Notes: generated by a model from the sequence alone, not told the origin. A stretch of 64,000 nt of DNA from Pseudoxanthomonas kaohsiungensis (GCF_010211765.1 NZ_PDWO01000002.1:62001-126000), one strand, 5' to 3'. Shown: positions 27,498 through 35,631, counted from the stretch's first letter. Program-made: numbers and translations.

Positions 27498-28391
27498 GTG
27501 TCGATCAACCAGGACCAGAAGAACCGCATCGCCGCCGGCCAGGGCTTCATCGCCGCGCTCGACCAGAGCGGTGGCAGCACGCCCAAGGCGCTCAAGCTGT
27601 ACGGGATCGACGAATCGGCCTATTCCGGCGACGCGGAGATGTTCGCGCTGGTCCACCAGATGCGCAGCCGCATCGTCACCAGCCCGGCCTTCACCGGCGA
27701 GCGCGTGGTCGGCGCGATCCTGTTCGAGCGCACGATGGACGACCGCTTCGGCGGCAAGGACGCGGTCGCCTACCTGTGGGAAGACAAGGGCGTGGTGCCG
27801 TTCCTGAAGATCGACAAGGGCCTGGAGGACGAGGCCGACGGCGTGCAGCTGCTCAAGCCGATCCCCGGCCTGGACGCGCTGCTGGCGCGGGCCAAGGCCA
27901 AGGGCGTGTTCGGCACCAAGGAGCGCTCGGTGATCAAGGCCAACAATCCGGCCGGCATCGCCAGGGTGCTGGACCAGCAGTTCGAACTGGCGCGGCAGGT
28001 GCTGGCCGCCGGCCTGGTGCCGATCGTCGAGCCGGAAGTGGACATCAAGGCCGCCGACAAGGAGGCGATCGAGGTCGAGCTGAAGAAAGGCCTGCTCGCG
28101 CGCCTGGACCAGCTCGATCCCTCGACCCCGGTCGTGCTCAAGCTGACCCTGCCCAGCGTCGACGGCTATTTCCAGGAGCTGGTCGACCACCCGGCCGTGC
28201 TCAAGGTCGTGGCGCTGTCCGGCGGCTACAGCCGCGACGAGGCCAACGCCAGGCTGGCGCGGAATCCGGGCGTCATCGCCAGCTTCAGCCGCGCCCTGAC
28301 CGAGGGCCTGAGCGCGCAGCAGGGCGACGCCGAGTTCAACCAGGCGCTCGACGCCACGATCGAATCGATCTACCGCGCCTCGATCGCCTGA
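27498..28391 (+). CDS. Class I fructose-bisphosphate aldolase
   Basis: A 297-aa enzyme of the short bacterial class I type, close in length to the Staphylococcus aureus enzyme. Landmarks are FIAALDQSGGSTPKAL, ILFERTMD, VPIVEPEVDI, VVLKLTLPS (probable Schiff-base Lys) and VALSGGYSRDEA. It cleaves fructose-1,6-bisphosphate without a metal. The start is GTG 27498 with AGGAA about 10 bp upstream. It probably serves glycolysis and gluconeogenesis; no other glycolytic gene is adjacent. Confidence 0.92.
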   Translation: MSINQDQKNRIAAGQGFIAALDQSGGSTPKALKLYGIDESAYSGDAEMFALVHQMRSRIVTSPAFTGERVVGAILFERTMDDRFGGKDAVAYLWEDKGVVPFLKIDKGLEDEADGVQLLKPIPGLDALLARAKAKGVFGTKERSVIKANNPAGIARVLDQQFELARQVLAAGLVPIVEPEVDIKAADKEAIEVELKKGLLARLDQLDPSTPVVLKLTLPSVDGYFQELVDHPAVLKVVALSGGYSRDEANARLARNPGVIASFSRALTEGLSAQQGDAEFNQALDATIESIYRASIA

Positions 28392-28398
28392 GCCGGCA

Positions 28399-28432
28399 CC
28401 GCCGCCGTGCGCAGGCGCGGCGGCGGTTGTTC
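28399..28432 (+). terminator. Hairpin after the aldolase gene
   Basis: ACCGCCGCCG (28399-28408) pairs with CGGCGGCGGT (28419-28428) around a 10-nt loop, followed by TGTTC. The stem is strong but the T tract is poor. Confidence 0.55.
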
Positions 28433-28522
28433 AAGGGGCGCGGCACCTTCGCCTCCCCCCTGTCCTGTTTGCCGCGGCACCGCCGATGCCGACTAGCGGA
28501 TACCGCTGCTAGGCTGTGCGTC

Positions 28523-28723
28523 GTGAACGACGATCCTTCCCGCTCCGCGGCTTCCCTCCCGGACGATCCGCGACCGCAGCCCCCGGAAAAGCCGTTGCCG
28601 CAGGAATGCTGCGAGAGCGGTTGCCCGATCTGCGTCTACGACCTGTATGCCGACGCGCTGGAGCAGTACCGGCAGGCGCTGGCGGCATGGGAACAACGCC
28701 ACCCGCAGGCGCCACCGGCGTAG
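28523..28723 (+). CDS. Small oxidoreductase-like domain protein
   Basis: A 66-aa protein. The core LPQECCESGCPICVYDLYADAL matches the short Oxidoreductase-like family (P.EC C.SGC..CV.D.Y), with four Cys arranged CC-x3-C-x2-C. It is probably cytosolic and may bind metal; its function is unknown. The GTG start at 28523 is required by the frame. The stop TAG lies inside a repeat arm (GTAGGAGCC), so the 3' end of the gene is set by the repeat. Confidence 0.78.
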   Translation: MNDDPSRSAASLPDDPRPQPPEKPLPQECCESGCPICVYDLYADALEQYRQALAAWEQRHPQAPPA

Positions 28724-28812
28724 GAGCCGGATTTGCCCGCGACCCGGCGCGCCGGCACAGGCGACGCGCTCGCGGTTCCGCGGCACGGGTCGCCAGCAAG
28801 CTGGGCTCCTAC
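28720..28812. repeat. Inverted repeat pair of the GTAGGAGCC type
   Basis: GTAGGAGCC at 28720-28728 and its inverse GGCTCCTAC at 28804-28812, with partly complementary interior (CGCGACCCG facing CGGGTCGC). This is a second REP family, unlike the AGCGGGGC type. Both arms contain a TAG that serves as the stop codon of the flanking convergent genes. Confidence 0.75.
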
Positions 28813-29216
28813 AGGGGCAAGGGCGGCGCGGCGGTGGGCTGGCCCAGCGGATCGAGCGCGATCATCACGAAGCGGCCGCGCGTGCACAGCTTGCGCTCGC
28901 CGCTGAGCAGGTTCTCGGTGATGACTTCGACCTCGACGTTCATCGAACTGCGCCCGACCTTGACGATCGTGGCGACCACCTCGACCAGGTCGCCCTTGTG
29001 GATGGGCTGGTTGAAGTCGACCTGTTCCGAGCGCGCGGTCACCACCGTGGTGCGCGCCCAGCGCGAGGCGACGATGAAGGCGGCCATGTCCATCCACGCC
29101 AGCGCCTGGCCGCCGAACAGCGTGCCCAGGTGGTTGGTGTGGTCGGGGAAGACCATGTGCAGCAGCCGCGCCTGGGTCGGGCGTGCTTCGGCGGTAGGGA
29201 CTTCGGACATCGACAT
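28809..29216 (-). CDS. Acyl-CoA thioesterase, hotdog fold (YciA-like)
   Basis: A 135-aa protein. Hotdog motifs are HTNHLGTLFGGQALAWMDMAA (the N/D-G-x-x-F-G-G helix, with catalytic Asn and Asp region) and QVDFNQPIHKGDLVEVVATI. It resembles broad-range acyl-CoA thioesterases of the YciA/BACH group. The last codons and the TAG stop lie in a REP arm. The gene follows nrdB on the same strand after 190 bp. Confidence 0.88.
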   Translation of the reverse strand: MSMSEVPTAEARPTQARLLHMVFPDHTNHLGTLFGGQALAWMDMAAFIVASRWARTTVVTARSEQVDFNQPIHKGDLVEVVATIVKVGRSSMNVEVEVITENLLSGERKLCTRGRFVMIALDPLGQPTAAPPLPL

Positions 29217-29407
29217 GCTCCTGCGCGGAAGGGCCTCCCGGGTCCAGCCTAGCGCAAGCCCGGATCACGATGGGGTCGCGGGGCTGCGGATACGGTGAAC
29301 GCCTGGTCGTGGCCCGGCGCCCGGCCAGCGCCGGGCTTCGTGCGTACCTGCTGTCACGCATGCGGGCCGGTTCGCCCGCAGCTGCGATCCCGCAACCGGG
29401 CGACGGC

Positions 29408-30424
29408 TCAGAACGCGTGGTCGAAGCCCACCTCGCCCTGCACGCCGACCTGGTAGGCCGAGACGCGTCGCTCGAAGAAGTTGGTCAGTTCCTGCACGTC
29501 CTGCAGTTCCATGAACGGCAGCGGGTTGCGTGCGTGGTAGCGGCGCGCCATGCCCAGCTTGGCGAAGTGGTTGTCGGCGCAGTGCTGCAGGTACTGGCGC
29601 ATGTCGCGGGTGGAGATGCCGGCGACGCCGCCGGACAGCACGTCCTCGGCGAATTGCAGCTCGCATTCGATCGCCTCGTCCAGCATGTCGTACACCTGCC
29701 GCTGCATGGCCTCGTCGAACAGGTCAGGCTCCTCCTCGCGCACCGTGCGCACGCATTCGAAGGCGAACTCCATGTGGCAGCTCTCGTCGCGGAACACCCA
29801 GTTGGTGCCCGATGCCAGGCCCGGCAGCAGGCCGCGCGAGCGGAAGTAGTAGACGTAGGCGAAGGCGGCGAAGAAGAACAGCCCCTCGATGCAGGCGGCG
29901 AAGCAGATCTGGTTGAGCAGGAACTGGCGGCGCTGCTCGCGGGTTTCGATCCTGCGCAGGCCGTGGATCGAATCGATCCACTTGAAGCAGAAGTCGGCCT
30001 TCTTCTTGATCGACGGGATGTTCTCCACCGCGGCGAAGGCCTTGGCCCGCTCGCCGGGGTCGGGCAGGTAGTTGTCGAGCAGGGTCAGGTAGAACTGCAC
30101 GTGCAGCGCCTCCTCGTAGAGCTGGCGCGACAGGTACATCCGCGCCTCGGGCGCGTTGAGGTGCTGGTAGAGGTTCAGCACCAGGTTGTTGGACACGATC
30201 GAATCGCCGGTGGCGAAGAACGCGACCAGGCGGTGGATCAGGTGCCGGTCGGCCGGCGTCATCTTCGCGTGCAGGTCGGAGATGTCGATCTGGAAATTGA
30301 TCTCCTCCACCGTCCAGGTGTTCTTGATCGCGTCGCGGTACATGTCGTAGAACTGCGGGTAGCGCATCGGCCGCAGGGTCAGTTCGAAGCCGGGGTCGAG
30401 CAGGAGCTGGCGATGGGTGGACAT
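29408..30424 (-). CDS. nrdB: Class I ribonucleotide reductase, beta subunit
   Basis: A 338-aa ferritin-like protein. Metal ligands align by spacing with E. coli NrdB: D74, E105, H108, E180, E214 and H217. Y112 lies four residues after H108, the place of the radical tyrosine, so this is a tyrosyl-radical type rather than the Phe-substituted Mn/Fe type. With NrdA it makes dNDPs from NDPs under oxic conditions. The start is ATG 30424, 103 bp after the small KTSC-like gene. It probably shares the riboswitch-controlled nrdA transcript. Confidence 0.95.
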   Translation of the reverse strand: MSTHRQLLLDPGFELTLRPMRYPQFYDMYRDAIKNTWTVEEINFQIDISDLHAKMTPADRHLIHRLVAFFATGDSIVSNNLVLNLYQHLNAPEARMYLSRQLYEEALHVQFYLTLLDNYLPDPGERAKAFAAVENIPSIKKKADFCFKWIDSIHGLRRIETREQRRQFLLNQICFAACIEGLFFFAAFAYVYYFRSRGLLPGLASGTNWVFRDESCHMEFAFECVRTVREEEPDLFDEAMQRQVYDMLDEAIECELQFAEDVLSGGVAGISTRDMRQYLQHCADNHFAKLGMARRYHARNPLPFMELQDVQELTNFFERRVSAYQVGVQGEVGFDHAF

Positions 30425-30478
30425 GGCGCGGGTCTCGGTGCGTTGGGAGGCGGCGCGGGTCGGCACGTCCTTGTGCCC

Positions 30479-30493
30479 GGAACATCCTGTTCC
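30479..30493. other. Palindrome in the nrdB leader
   Basis: GGAACA-TCC-TGTTCC, a perfect 6-bp inverted repeat with a 3-bp centre, 55-69 bp upstream of nrdB. It could be a protein site or an RNA hairpin. It does not resemble the NrdR box. Confidence 0.35.
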
Positions 30494-30527
30494 CGCGTCC
30501 TGCCCGCTCCAGGGGACGGTGTGGCGG

Positions 30528-30752
30528 TCAGCGCTCGAAGTCGTCGTGCGCGTACCGGCTGATGTAGGTGGCCAGGCCCCGGCCGGCCTCGGCCAGGGCT
30601 TTCATCCGCGCGACCTTTTCCGGGCCGGCGCGGCCGGTGCTGCGGTACTCGTAGGGTTCGGGTCGGTTGCGGAAGCGGACGAAGATGGAACCCGCGGTGG
30701 TCCGGTAGGCCTCCACGCCCGAGTCGCCGGAATGGTTGGCGTACCGCTTCAT
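30528..30752 (-). CDS. KTSC-like small protein between nrdA and nrdB
   Basis: A 74-aa soluble protein. The segment GSIFVRFRNRPEPYEYRS followed by KALAEAGRGLATYIS resembles the KTSC domain found in lysyl-tRNA synthetase-related and stand-alone small proteins. The ribosome site is AGGAG, 5 bp before ATG 30752, which is good for the region. The gene starts 53 bp after nrdA stops and ends 103 bp before nrdB starts, so it is probably cotranscribed with both. Function unknown; the position suggests a link to reductase control or nucleotide metabolism, but this is inference. Confidence 0.75.
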   Translation of the reverse strand: MKRYANHSGDSGVEAYRTTAGSIFVRFRNRPEPYEYRSTGRAGPEKVARMKALAEAGRGLATYISRYAHDDFER

Positions 30753-30805
30753 CCGTTCTCCTCTTCTTGCCAGGGCGGGCGGCCTCGCGGCGACCCGCCG
30801 TCTGG

Positions 30806-33247
30806 CTACTGGCAGGCCTCGCACGCCTCCGGGTTCTCCAGCGAGCAGGCCACCGCTTCGGCCGGGGTGTAGTCCGGCTTCGGCGCCGCCGACGTCGCGT
30901 GGCCGACGGTGGTCTTGGCGATCCGGGTGGCCGGCCGCGAGCGCAGGTAGTAGGTGGTCTTGATGCCCTGCTTCCAGGCGTACATGTACATCGACGACAT
31001 CGCGCCGATGTTCGGGCTTTCCATGAACAGGTTGAGCGAGGCGGACTGGTCGATGAACGCGCCGCGGCCGGCGGCCATGTCGATCAGCGCGCGCATCGGC
31101 AGCTCCCAGGCGGTGCGGTAGACCTGGCGCAGCGCTTCGGGGATCTGCGCCACGCCCTGGATCGAGCCCTCGGCCAGCTTGATCGCGTCGCGCACCTCGT
31201 CGGTCCACAGCCCGAGCTTCTTCAGCTCGGCGACCAGGTAGCGGTTGACCTGCAGGAAGTCGCCCGACAGCGTCTCGCGCTTGAACAGGTTCGACACCTG
31301 CGGCTCGACGCACTCGTAGCAGCCGGCGATCGAGGCGATGGTGGCGGTCGGGGCGATGGCGACCAGCAGCGAGTTGCGCAGGCCGTGCTCGCGGATGCGC
31401 TCGCGCAGCGCGTCCCAGCGCTCCACGTCCTCCGGCACCACGCCCCAGGCGTCGAACTGCAACTCGCCGTTCGCCGCCCGCGTATCGGCGAACGACGGAT
31501 GCCGGCCGCGCTCCTGCGCCAGTTCGACCGAGGTTTCCAGCGCATGGAAGTAGATGGTCTCTGCGATCTTCGCCGACAGCGCCCGGGCCTGCTCGCTGTC
31601 GAACGGCAGGCGCAGGCGGAAGAACACGTCCTGCAGGCCCATGCAGCCCAGCCCGACCGGCCGCCAGCGCAGGTTGCCGCGGCGCGCGGTCTCGATCGGG
31701 TAGAAGTTCAGGTCGATCACCCGGTCGAGCTGGCGCACGGCCAGGCGCACGGTCTCGGCCAGCTTGTCGAAGTCGAACGTGCCTGTGCCGGCGGGGCCGT
31801 CGTCGTCGAAGTGGTTGGCCAGGTTGATCGAGCCCAGGTTGCACACCGCGGTTTCTTCGGCCGAAGTGACCTCCAGGATCTCGGTGCACAGGTTGGACAG
31901 GTGGATGACGTTGCCGCTGCGCAGGGTCTGGTTGCTGGCGCGGTTGCACTTGTCCTTGAAGGTCATCCAGCCGTTGCCGGTCTCGGCCAGGGTGCGCATC
32001 ATCCGCGCATAGAGCTTGCGTGCCGGCAACGTCCTGACCGCCTTGCCCTGCGCCTCGGCCTGCAGGTAGGCCTGCGCGAAGTCCTCGCCGTACAGGTCGA
32101 CCAGCTCCGGCACCACGCGCGGGTCGAACAGCGACCATTCCTGGTCGGCCTCCACCCGCTGCATGAACAGGTCAGGCACCCAGTTGGCCAGGTTGAGGTT
32201 GTGGGTGCGCCGGGCCTCGTCGCCGGTGTTGTCGCGCAGTTCGAGGAAATCCTCGATGTCCGCGTGCCAGGTTTCCAGGTAGACGCAGGCGGCGCCCTTG
32301 CGCTTGCCGCCCTGGTTGACCGCCGCGACCGAGGAGTCGAGCGTCTTCAGCCACGGCACGATGCCGTTGCTGTGGCCGTTGGTGGACCGGATCAGCGAGC
32401 CGCGCGAGCGCACCCGGCTGTAGCTCACGCCGATGCCGCCGCTGAACTTGGACAGCTGGGCGATGTCGCCGTACCTGGCATAGATCGATTCCAGCGTGTC
32501 CTGCGGCGAATCGAGCAGGAAGCACGAGGACAGCTGCTCGTGGGTGGTGCCGCTGTTGAACAGCGTCGGCGAGGACGGCAGGTAGTCGAGCTGGCCCATG
32601 CGCCGGTACAGCGCCAGCGCCTCGGGCACGTCCTCGCTCAGCGCGCAGGCGATGCGCAGGAAGAACTGCTGCGGGGTCTCGATCACCTTGCGCGTGTGCG
32701 GGTGGCGCAGCAGGTAGCGGTCGTACAGCGTGCGCAGGCCGAAGTAGTCGAAGCCCAGGTCCAGGGAGGGGTCGAGCGCGTCGTTGAGCTTGCGCGCATT
32801 GGTCTGGACGAAGCTCAGCAGCCGATCGTTGATCAGGCCCACCTCGTGGCCACGGGCCACCGACTGTGAGAACGCATGGATCTCCTGGCCGGCCACCTCC
32901 TTGGCGATGTAGCCGGCCAGCAGGCGCGCGGCCAGGCGGCTGTATTCGGGCTCCTCGCCGGTGAGCAGCGCGGCGGTGCGGATCGACAGTTCGTCCAGCT
33001 CGCGGGTGCTGGCGCCGTCGTACAGGCCGGAGATGGTGCGGGTGGCCACGCGCATCGGATCGACCGCGTGCAGCCCCTCGCAGCTGCGCTGCACCGCGCG
33101 CACGATCTTGTTCAGGTCCACCGGCTCGCGGCTGCCGTTGCGCTTGGTCACGCTCATCGCGGTGGCCGTCGGCGGCGGGGTCAGCTGGAATGCGTCGTCC
33201 GGGGACGCGGCGGCGGCGCCGGCGACGGCGGTATCGGTCTGGCTCAC
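30806..33247 (-). CDS. nrdA: Class I ribonucleotide reductase, alpha subunit
   Basis: An 813-aa catalytic subunit. An N-terminal ATP-cone (VTKRNGSREPVDLNKIVRAV, residues 33-52) implies dATP/ATP overall control. The active site is C242 (SSCFLLD), N452/C454/E456 (SNLCTEI) and C469. The C-terminal CEAC (C809, C812) is the redox-relay pair recharged by thioredoxin or glutaredoxin. The start is GTG 33247 with GGAG 5 bp upstream. The long leader holds a cobalamin riboswitch and a terminator-like hairpin, so expression should fall when adenosylcobalamin is abundant. Confidence 0.95.
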   Translation of the reverse strand: MSQTDTAVAGAAAASPDDAFQLTPPPTATAMSVTKRNGSREPVDLNKIVRAVQRSCEGLHAVDPMRVATRTISGLYDGASTRELDELSIRTAALLTGEEPEYSRLAARLLAGYIAKEVAGQEIHAFSQSVARGHEVGLINDRLLSFVQTNARKLNDALDPSLDLGFDYFGLRTLYDRYLLRHPHTRKVIETPQQFFLRIACALSEDVPEALALYRRMGQLDYLPSSPTLFNSGTTHEQLSSCFLLDSPQDTLESIYARYGDIAQLSKFSGGIGVSYSRVRSRGSLIRSTNGHSNGIVPWLKTLDSSVAAVNQGGKRKGAACVYLETWHADIEDFLELRDNTGDEARRTHNLNLANWVPDLFMQRVEADQEWSLFDPRVVPELVDLYGEDFAQAYLQAEAQGKAVRTLPARKLYARMMRTLAETGNGWMTFKDKCNRASNQTLRSGNVIHLSNLCTEILEVTSAEETAVCNLGSINLANHFDDDGPAGTGTFDFDKLAETVRLAVRQLDRVIDLNFYPIETARRGNLRWRPVGLGCMGLQDVFFRLRLPFDSEQARALSAKIAETIYFHALETSVELAQERGRHPSFADTRAANGELQFDAWGVVPEDVERWDALRERIREHGLRNSLLVAIAPTATIASIAGCYECVEPQVSNLFKRETLSGDFLQVNRYLVAELKKLGLWTDEVRDAIKLAEGSIQGVAQIPEALRQVYRTAWELPMRALIDMAAGRGAFIDQSASLNLFMESPNIGAMSSMYMYAWKQGIKTTYYLRSRPATRIAKTTVGHATSAAPKPDYTPAEAVACSLENPEACEACQ

Positions 33248-33326
33248 GGTTGCTCCTCCATGCGTGGCGCACGCGGCGGCCCCATCCCTCGCGGGGCAGC
33301 GGATGGCCGGTGGATCCGGAGGATGG

Positions 33327-33387
33327 AAAAGCGGCGTCGCAGGGGGCGAGAACCGGCAGGCGGACTGCGGACTGGCCCTGCGTCGCC
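33327..33387 (-). terminator. Terminator-like hairpin in the nrdA leader (expression platform candidate)
   Basis: On the minus strand GGCGACGCAGGG (33387-33376) pairs with CCCTGCGACGCC (33344-33333) with one mismatch, followed by GC and a TTTT run (33330-33327). It lies about 80 bp before the nrdA start and about 50 bp after the riboswitch core. It would allow premature termination when the aptamer is occupied. The loop is about 30 nt. Confidence 0.55.
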
Positions 33388-33439
33388 AGCCATCTCCCCC
33401 CGGAGATTCCGCGGCCGGCACCGCGCGGTGTGCATCGCG

Positions 33440-33645
33440 CGGCTGTCGGCAGGTCTTCGGACTCATGGGCGCGGAAGGCCGGGGCCGTCCTCCTACTTCC
33501 GCCGCTTCCCGGGGCCAGGCGCCCCAGTGCTCGATGGCGGGTTCGTTCCCAATTACCGCTGCGGGGCAGTGCCGGACTGGCGCGAGGCGCGTCACCGGCT
33601 TCCCTTTTGATCCGGTGGCGAGCAGGCCACCGGAACCGACAACCA
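33440..33645 (-). ncRNA. Adenosylcobalamin riboswitch upstream of nrdA
   Basis: Read on the minus strand, the conserved elements of the B12 riboswitch occur in order: AAAAGGGAAGCCGGTG, then GCACTGCCCCGCAGCGGTAA (close to the family GCTGCCCCCGCAACTGTAA), a CACTGG/GGGAA helix region, and the 3' box GAGTCCGAAGACCTGCC followed by GACAG. A promoter lies just upstream. The downstream gene is nrdA, a B12-independent enzyme, so the switch is expected to turn the operon off when cofactor is present. Confidence 0.9.
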
Positions 33646-33646
33646 C

Positions 33647-33675
33647 AAGATATGGGGGCGGCACCGGCCCGTCAA
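33647..33675 (-). promoter_or_regulatory. Sigma-70 promoter for the riboswitch-nrdA transcript
   Basis: On the minus strand TTGACG (33675-33670) and TATCTT (33652-33647) are separated by exactly 17 bp. Transcription would begin around 33640, at the first bases of the riboswitch, which supports both calls. Confidence 0.65.
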
Positions 33676-33790
33676 TACGCGATGTGGTGTCCGCCTCGCT
33701 TGACATCCGGCGCTCGCACCCGCAGCGGCAGCGGTCAACCCGGGCCTGCCCGGCGCGTTTCCCAGCGGGTCCCGAACCGGAGGTGGAGCC

Positions 33791-34705
33791 ATGCCGACCG
33801 TCCCTGCGGGCCTTTCCGCCGCCCTGCTCGCCCTGGCGCTGGTCGCCGGCGATGCGTCCGCCCAGGGCTGGCGGGAGCGCCTGCAACAGGCGCGCCAGGC
33901 CTCCCGCGAACCGGCCACGCAGCCGCCCCAGCTTCCCGCCGGCTCCCGCGCATTGGTGGACATCGCCTACGGCGACGATGCCCGGCAACGGTTCGACGCC
34001 TACCTGCCGGCCCGGCCGGTGCCCGGTGCCCCGGTGATCCTGTTCGTGCACGGTGGCGGCTGGGCCAACGGCAACAAGGACAATCCTGGCGTGGTCGAGG
34101 GCAAGGCCGGGCAGTGGCTGCCGAAGGGCAGCGTGCTGGTGTCGACCAACTACCGCCTGCGCCCGGCCACCGCACCGCTGGACCAGGCCCGCGACGTGGC
34201 GCGCGCGCTGGCGCAGGTGCAGCGCATGGCCCCGGACTGGGGTGCCGATCCGGCGCGCGTGGTGCTGATGGGGCACTCGGCCGGCGCCCACCTGGCCGCA
34301 CTGGTGGGCGCCTCGCCGGTGCTCTGGCGCGAGGCCGGCGCGCGGCCGCCGCTGGGGGTGGTGTCGCTCGACAGCGGCGCGCTCGACGTGCCGGACATGA
34401 TGCGGCGGCCGCGCCTGCCGCCGCTGTACGACCGCGCGTTCGGCGCCGATCCGGACGATTGGGTCGCCGCATCGCCGCAGCACCAGCTCACCGCGCAAGC
34501 GGTGCCGATGCTGCTGGTCTGCTCGACCCGTCGCAACGACGCCTGCCCCCAGGCGCGCGCCTTCCAGGCCAAGGCCGCGACGCTGGGCGTCGCGATGGAA
34601 GTGCTGCCGCAGGCGCTGTCGCACCGCCAGCTCAACCGCGAGCTCGGCCTGCCCTCGGACTACACCGCCGCGGTGGACCGCTGGCTGGATGCGCTGGCGC
34701 GCTGA
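33791..34705 (+). CDS. Secreted alpha/beta-hydrolase (carboxylesterase type)
   Basis: A 304-aa protein with a signal peptide (about residues 1-24, ending DASAQG). It has the esterase/lipase pattern HGGGW (oxyanion hole) and GHSAG (nucleophile Ser); a C-terminal Asp and the His in LSHRQLN may complete the triad. It resembles the kynurenine-formamidase/BD-FAE-like esterase group. It is divergent from the riboswitch-nrdA promoter, about 115 bp away. Substrate unknown. Confidence 0.82.
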   Translation: MPTVPAGLSAALLALALVAGDASAQGWRERLQQARQASREPATQPPQLPAGSRALVDIAYGDDARQRFDAYLPARPVPGAPVILFVHGGGWANGNKDNPGVVEGKAGQWLPKGSVLVSTNYRLRPATAPLDQARDVARALAQVQRMAPDWGADPARVVLMGHSAGAHLAALVGASPVLWREAGARPPLGVVSLDSGALDVPDMMRRPRLPPLYDRAFGADPDDWVAASPQHQLTAQAVPMLLVCSTRRNDACPQARAFQAKAATLGVAMEVLPQALSHRQLNRELGLPSDYTAAVDRWLDALAR

Positions 34706-34752
34706 GCACGGCGCCCCTCCAACCGCGGGCCGGCTTCGGCCACACTGCGCCC

Positions 34753-35370
34753 ATGCGCCCGCCAGTCCCCACTCCCGCCCGTCTCGGCACGCTCGTCTTC
34801 GGCCTGGTCCTGGTGTTCTGCGCCAGCGCGGTCGCGGTACAGGCCGCACGCCCGGAGTACGACTGGTGGCAGGCGCCACTGAGCTTCTACCTGGCCGGCC
34901 CCAACAGCGCGTGGCTGCAGGCTGCCTACTACGGCCTGGCGCTGGCGACCGTCCTGCTCGCCGCCGCCCTGCAGCGTTCGCTGGTGGCCTCCGCGCGCTA
35001 CATCCTGGTGCCGGTGCTGCTGGTCGGCGGCGGGCTGGCGCTGGCCGTCACCGCGACCTGGCCCGGCGCCAGTCCCGGGTATCCGGCCAGCGATGCCGGC
35101 GCGTTCATCCACGGCGTGTCGGCGATCGCCGCCTTCCTGCTGGTCGGCACGGCGATGCTCTTGCAGTCCGCCTCGCTGCACCGCGACCCGCACTGGCGTG
35201 CCGTCGCCAGGCCGCTGCTGGTCCTGGCCGCGCTGGCGTTCGCCGGACTGTGGCTGCATGCGCTGTGGAAGGCGCTGCCGCGGGGCGGATCGCAGAAGGT
35301 CGTGATCGCCCTCTACCTGGCGTGGCTGGGATTGGCGGGATGGCACCTGCGGCGCGCGCCGCGGCGCTGA
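34753..35370 (+). CDS. DUF998-like membrane protein
   Basis: A 205-aa protein with six hydrophobic segments. The first loop YDWWQAPLSFYLAGPNSAWLQ and the charged turn in FIHGVSAIAAFLLVG fit the DUF998 family of six-helix proteins of unknown role. It starts 47 bp after the esterase and is probably in the same unit. Confidence 0.72.
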   Translation: MRPPVPTPARLGTLVFGLVLVFCASAVAVQAARPEYDWWQAPLSFYLAGPNSAWLQAAYYGLALATVLLAAALQRSLVASARYILVPVLLVGGGLALAVTATWPGASPGYPASDAGAFIHGVSAIAAFLLVGTAMLLQSASLHRDPHWRAVARPLLVLAALAFAGLWLHALWKALPRGGSQKVVIALYLAWLGLAGWHLRRAPRR

Positions 35371-35385
35371 TCCCGCCCTGCCCAC

Positions 35386-35622
35386 ATGGAGCCGCGCATG
35401 ACACCGCCAACCCGGGGAACGCTTCGAACCGCGGGCCGCGTGCTGGCGCTGGTGCTCGGCCTGGCGTTCGCCGCCAGCGCTTTGCACGTGGCGACCATCG
35501 CCGGGGACGGCCTGATGCGGCTCGGGGCGGGGCTCATCGCGCTGCTGGCGCTGGACCTGCTGGTCGCGGCGGTCCGTGCGCGGCATCCGGTCATCACCGG
35601 CTGGCTGGGTCCGTTGCCCTGA
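35386..35622 (+). CDS. Small two-helix membrane protein, unknown
   Basis: A 78-aa protein with two hydrophobic helices (VLALVLGLAFAASALHVATIA and LMRLGAGLIALLALDLLVAAV). No family recognised. It starts 15 bp after the DUF998-like gene; an ATG at 35398 would give 74 residues. Spacing and direction suggest one transcript with the two genes upstream. Confidence 0.5.
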   Translation: MEPRMTPPTRGTLRTAGRVLALVLGLAFAASALHVATIAGDGLMRLGAGLIALLALDLLVAAVRARHPVITGWLGPLP

Positions 35623-35631
35623 AACACCGCC

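Noticed and set aside
29319-29336. GCCCGGC-CAGC-GCCGGGC hairpin between nrdB and the thioesterase gene
   Set aside because: It has no T tract on the minus strand; chance hairpins of this size are common at this GC content.
33700-33705. TTGACA as a -35 box for the esterase gene
   Set aside because: No acceptable -10 box lies 16-18 bp downstream.
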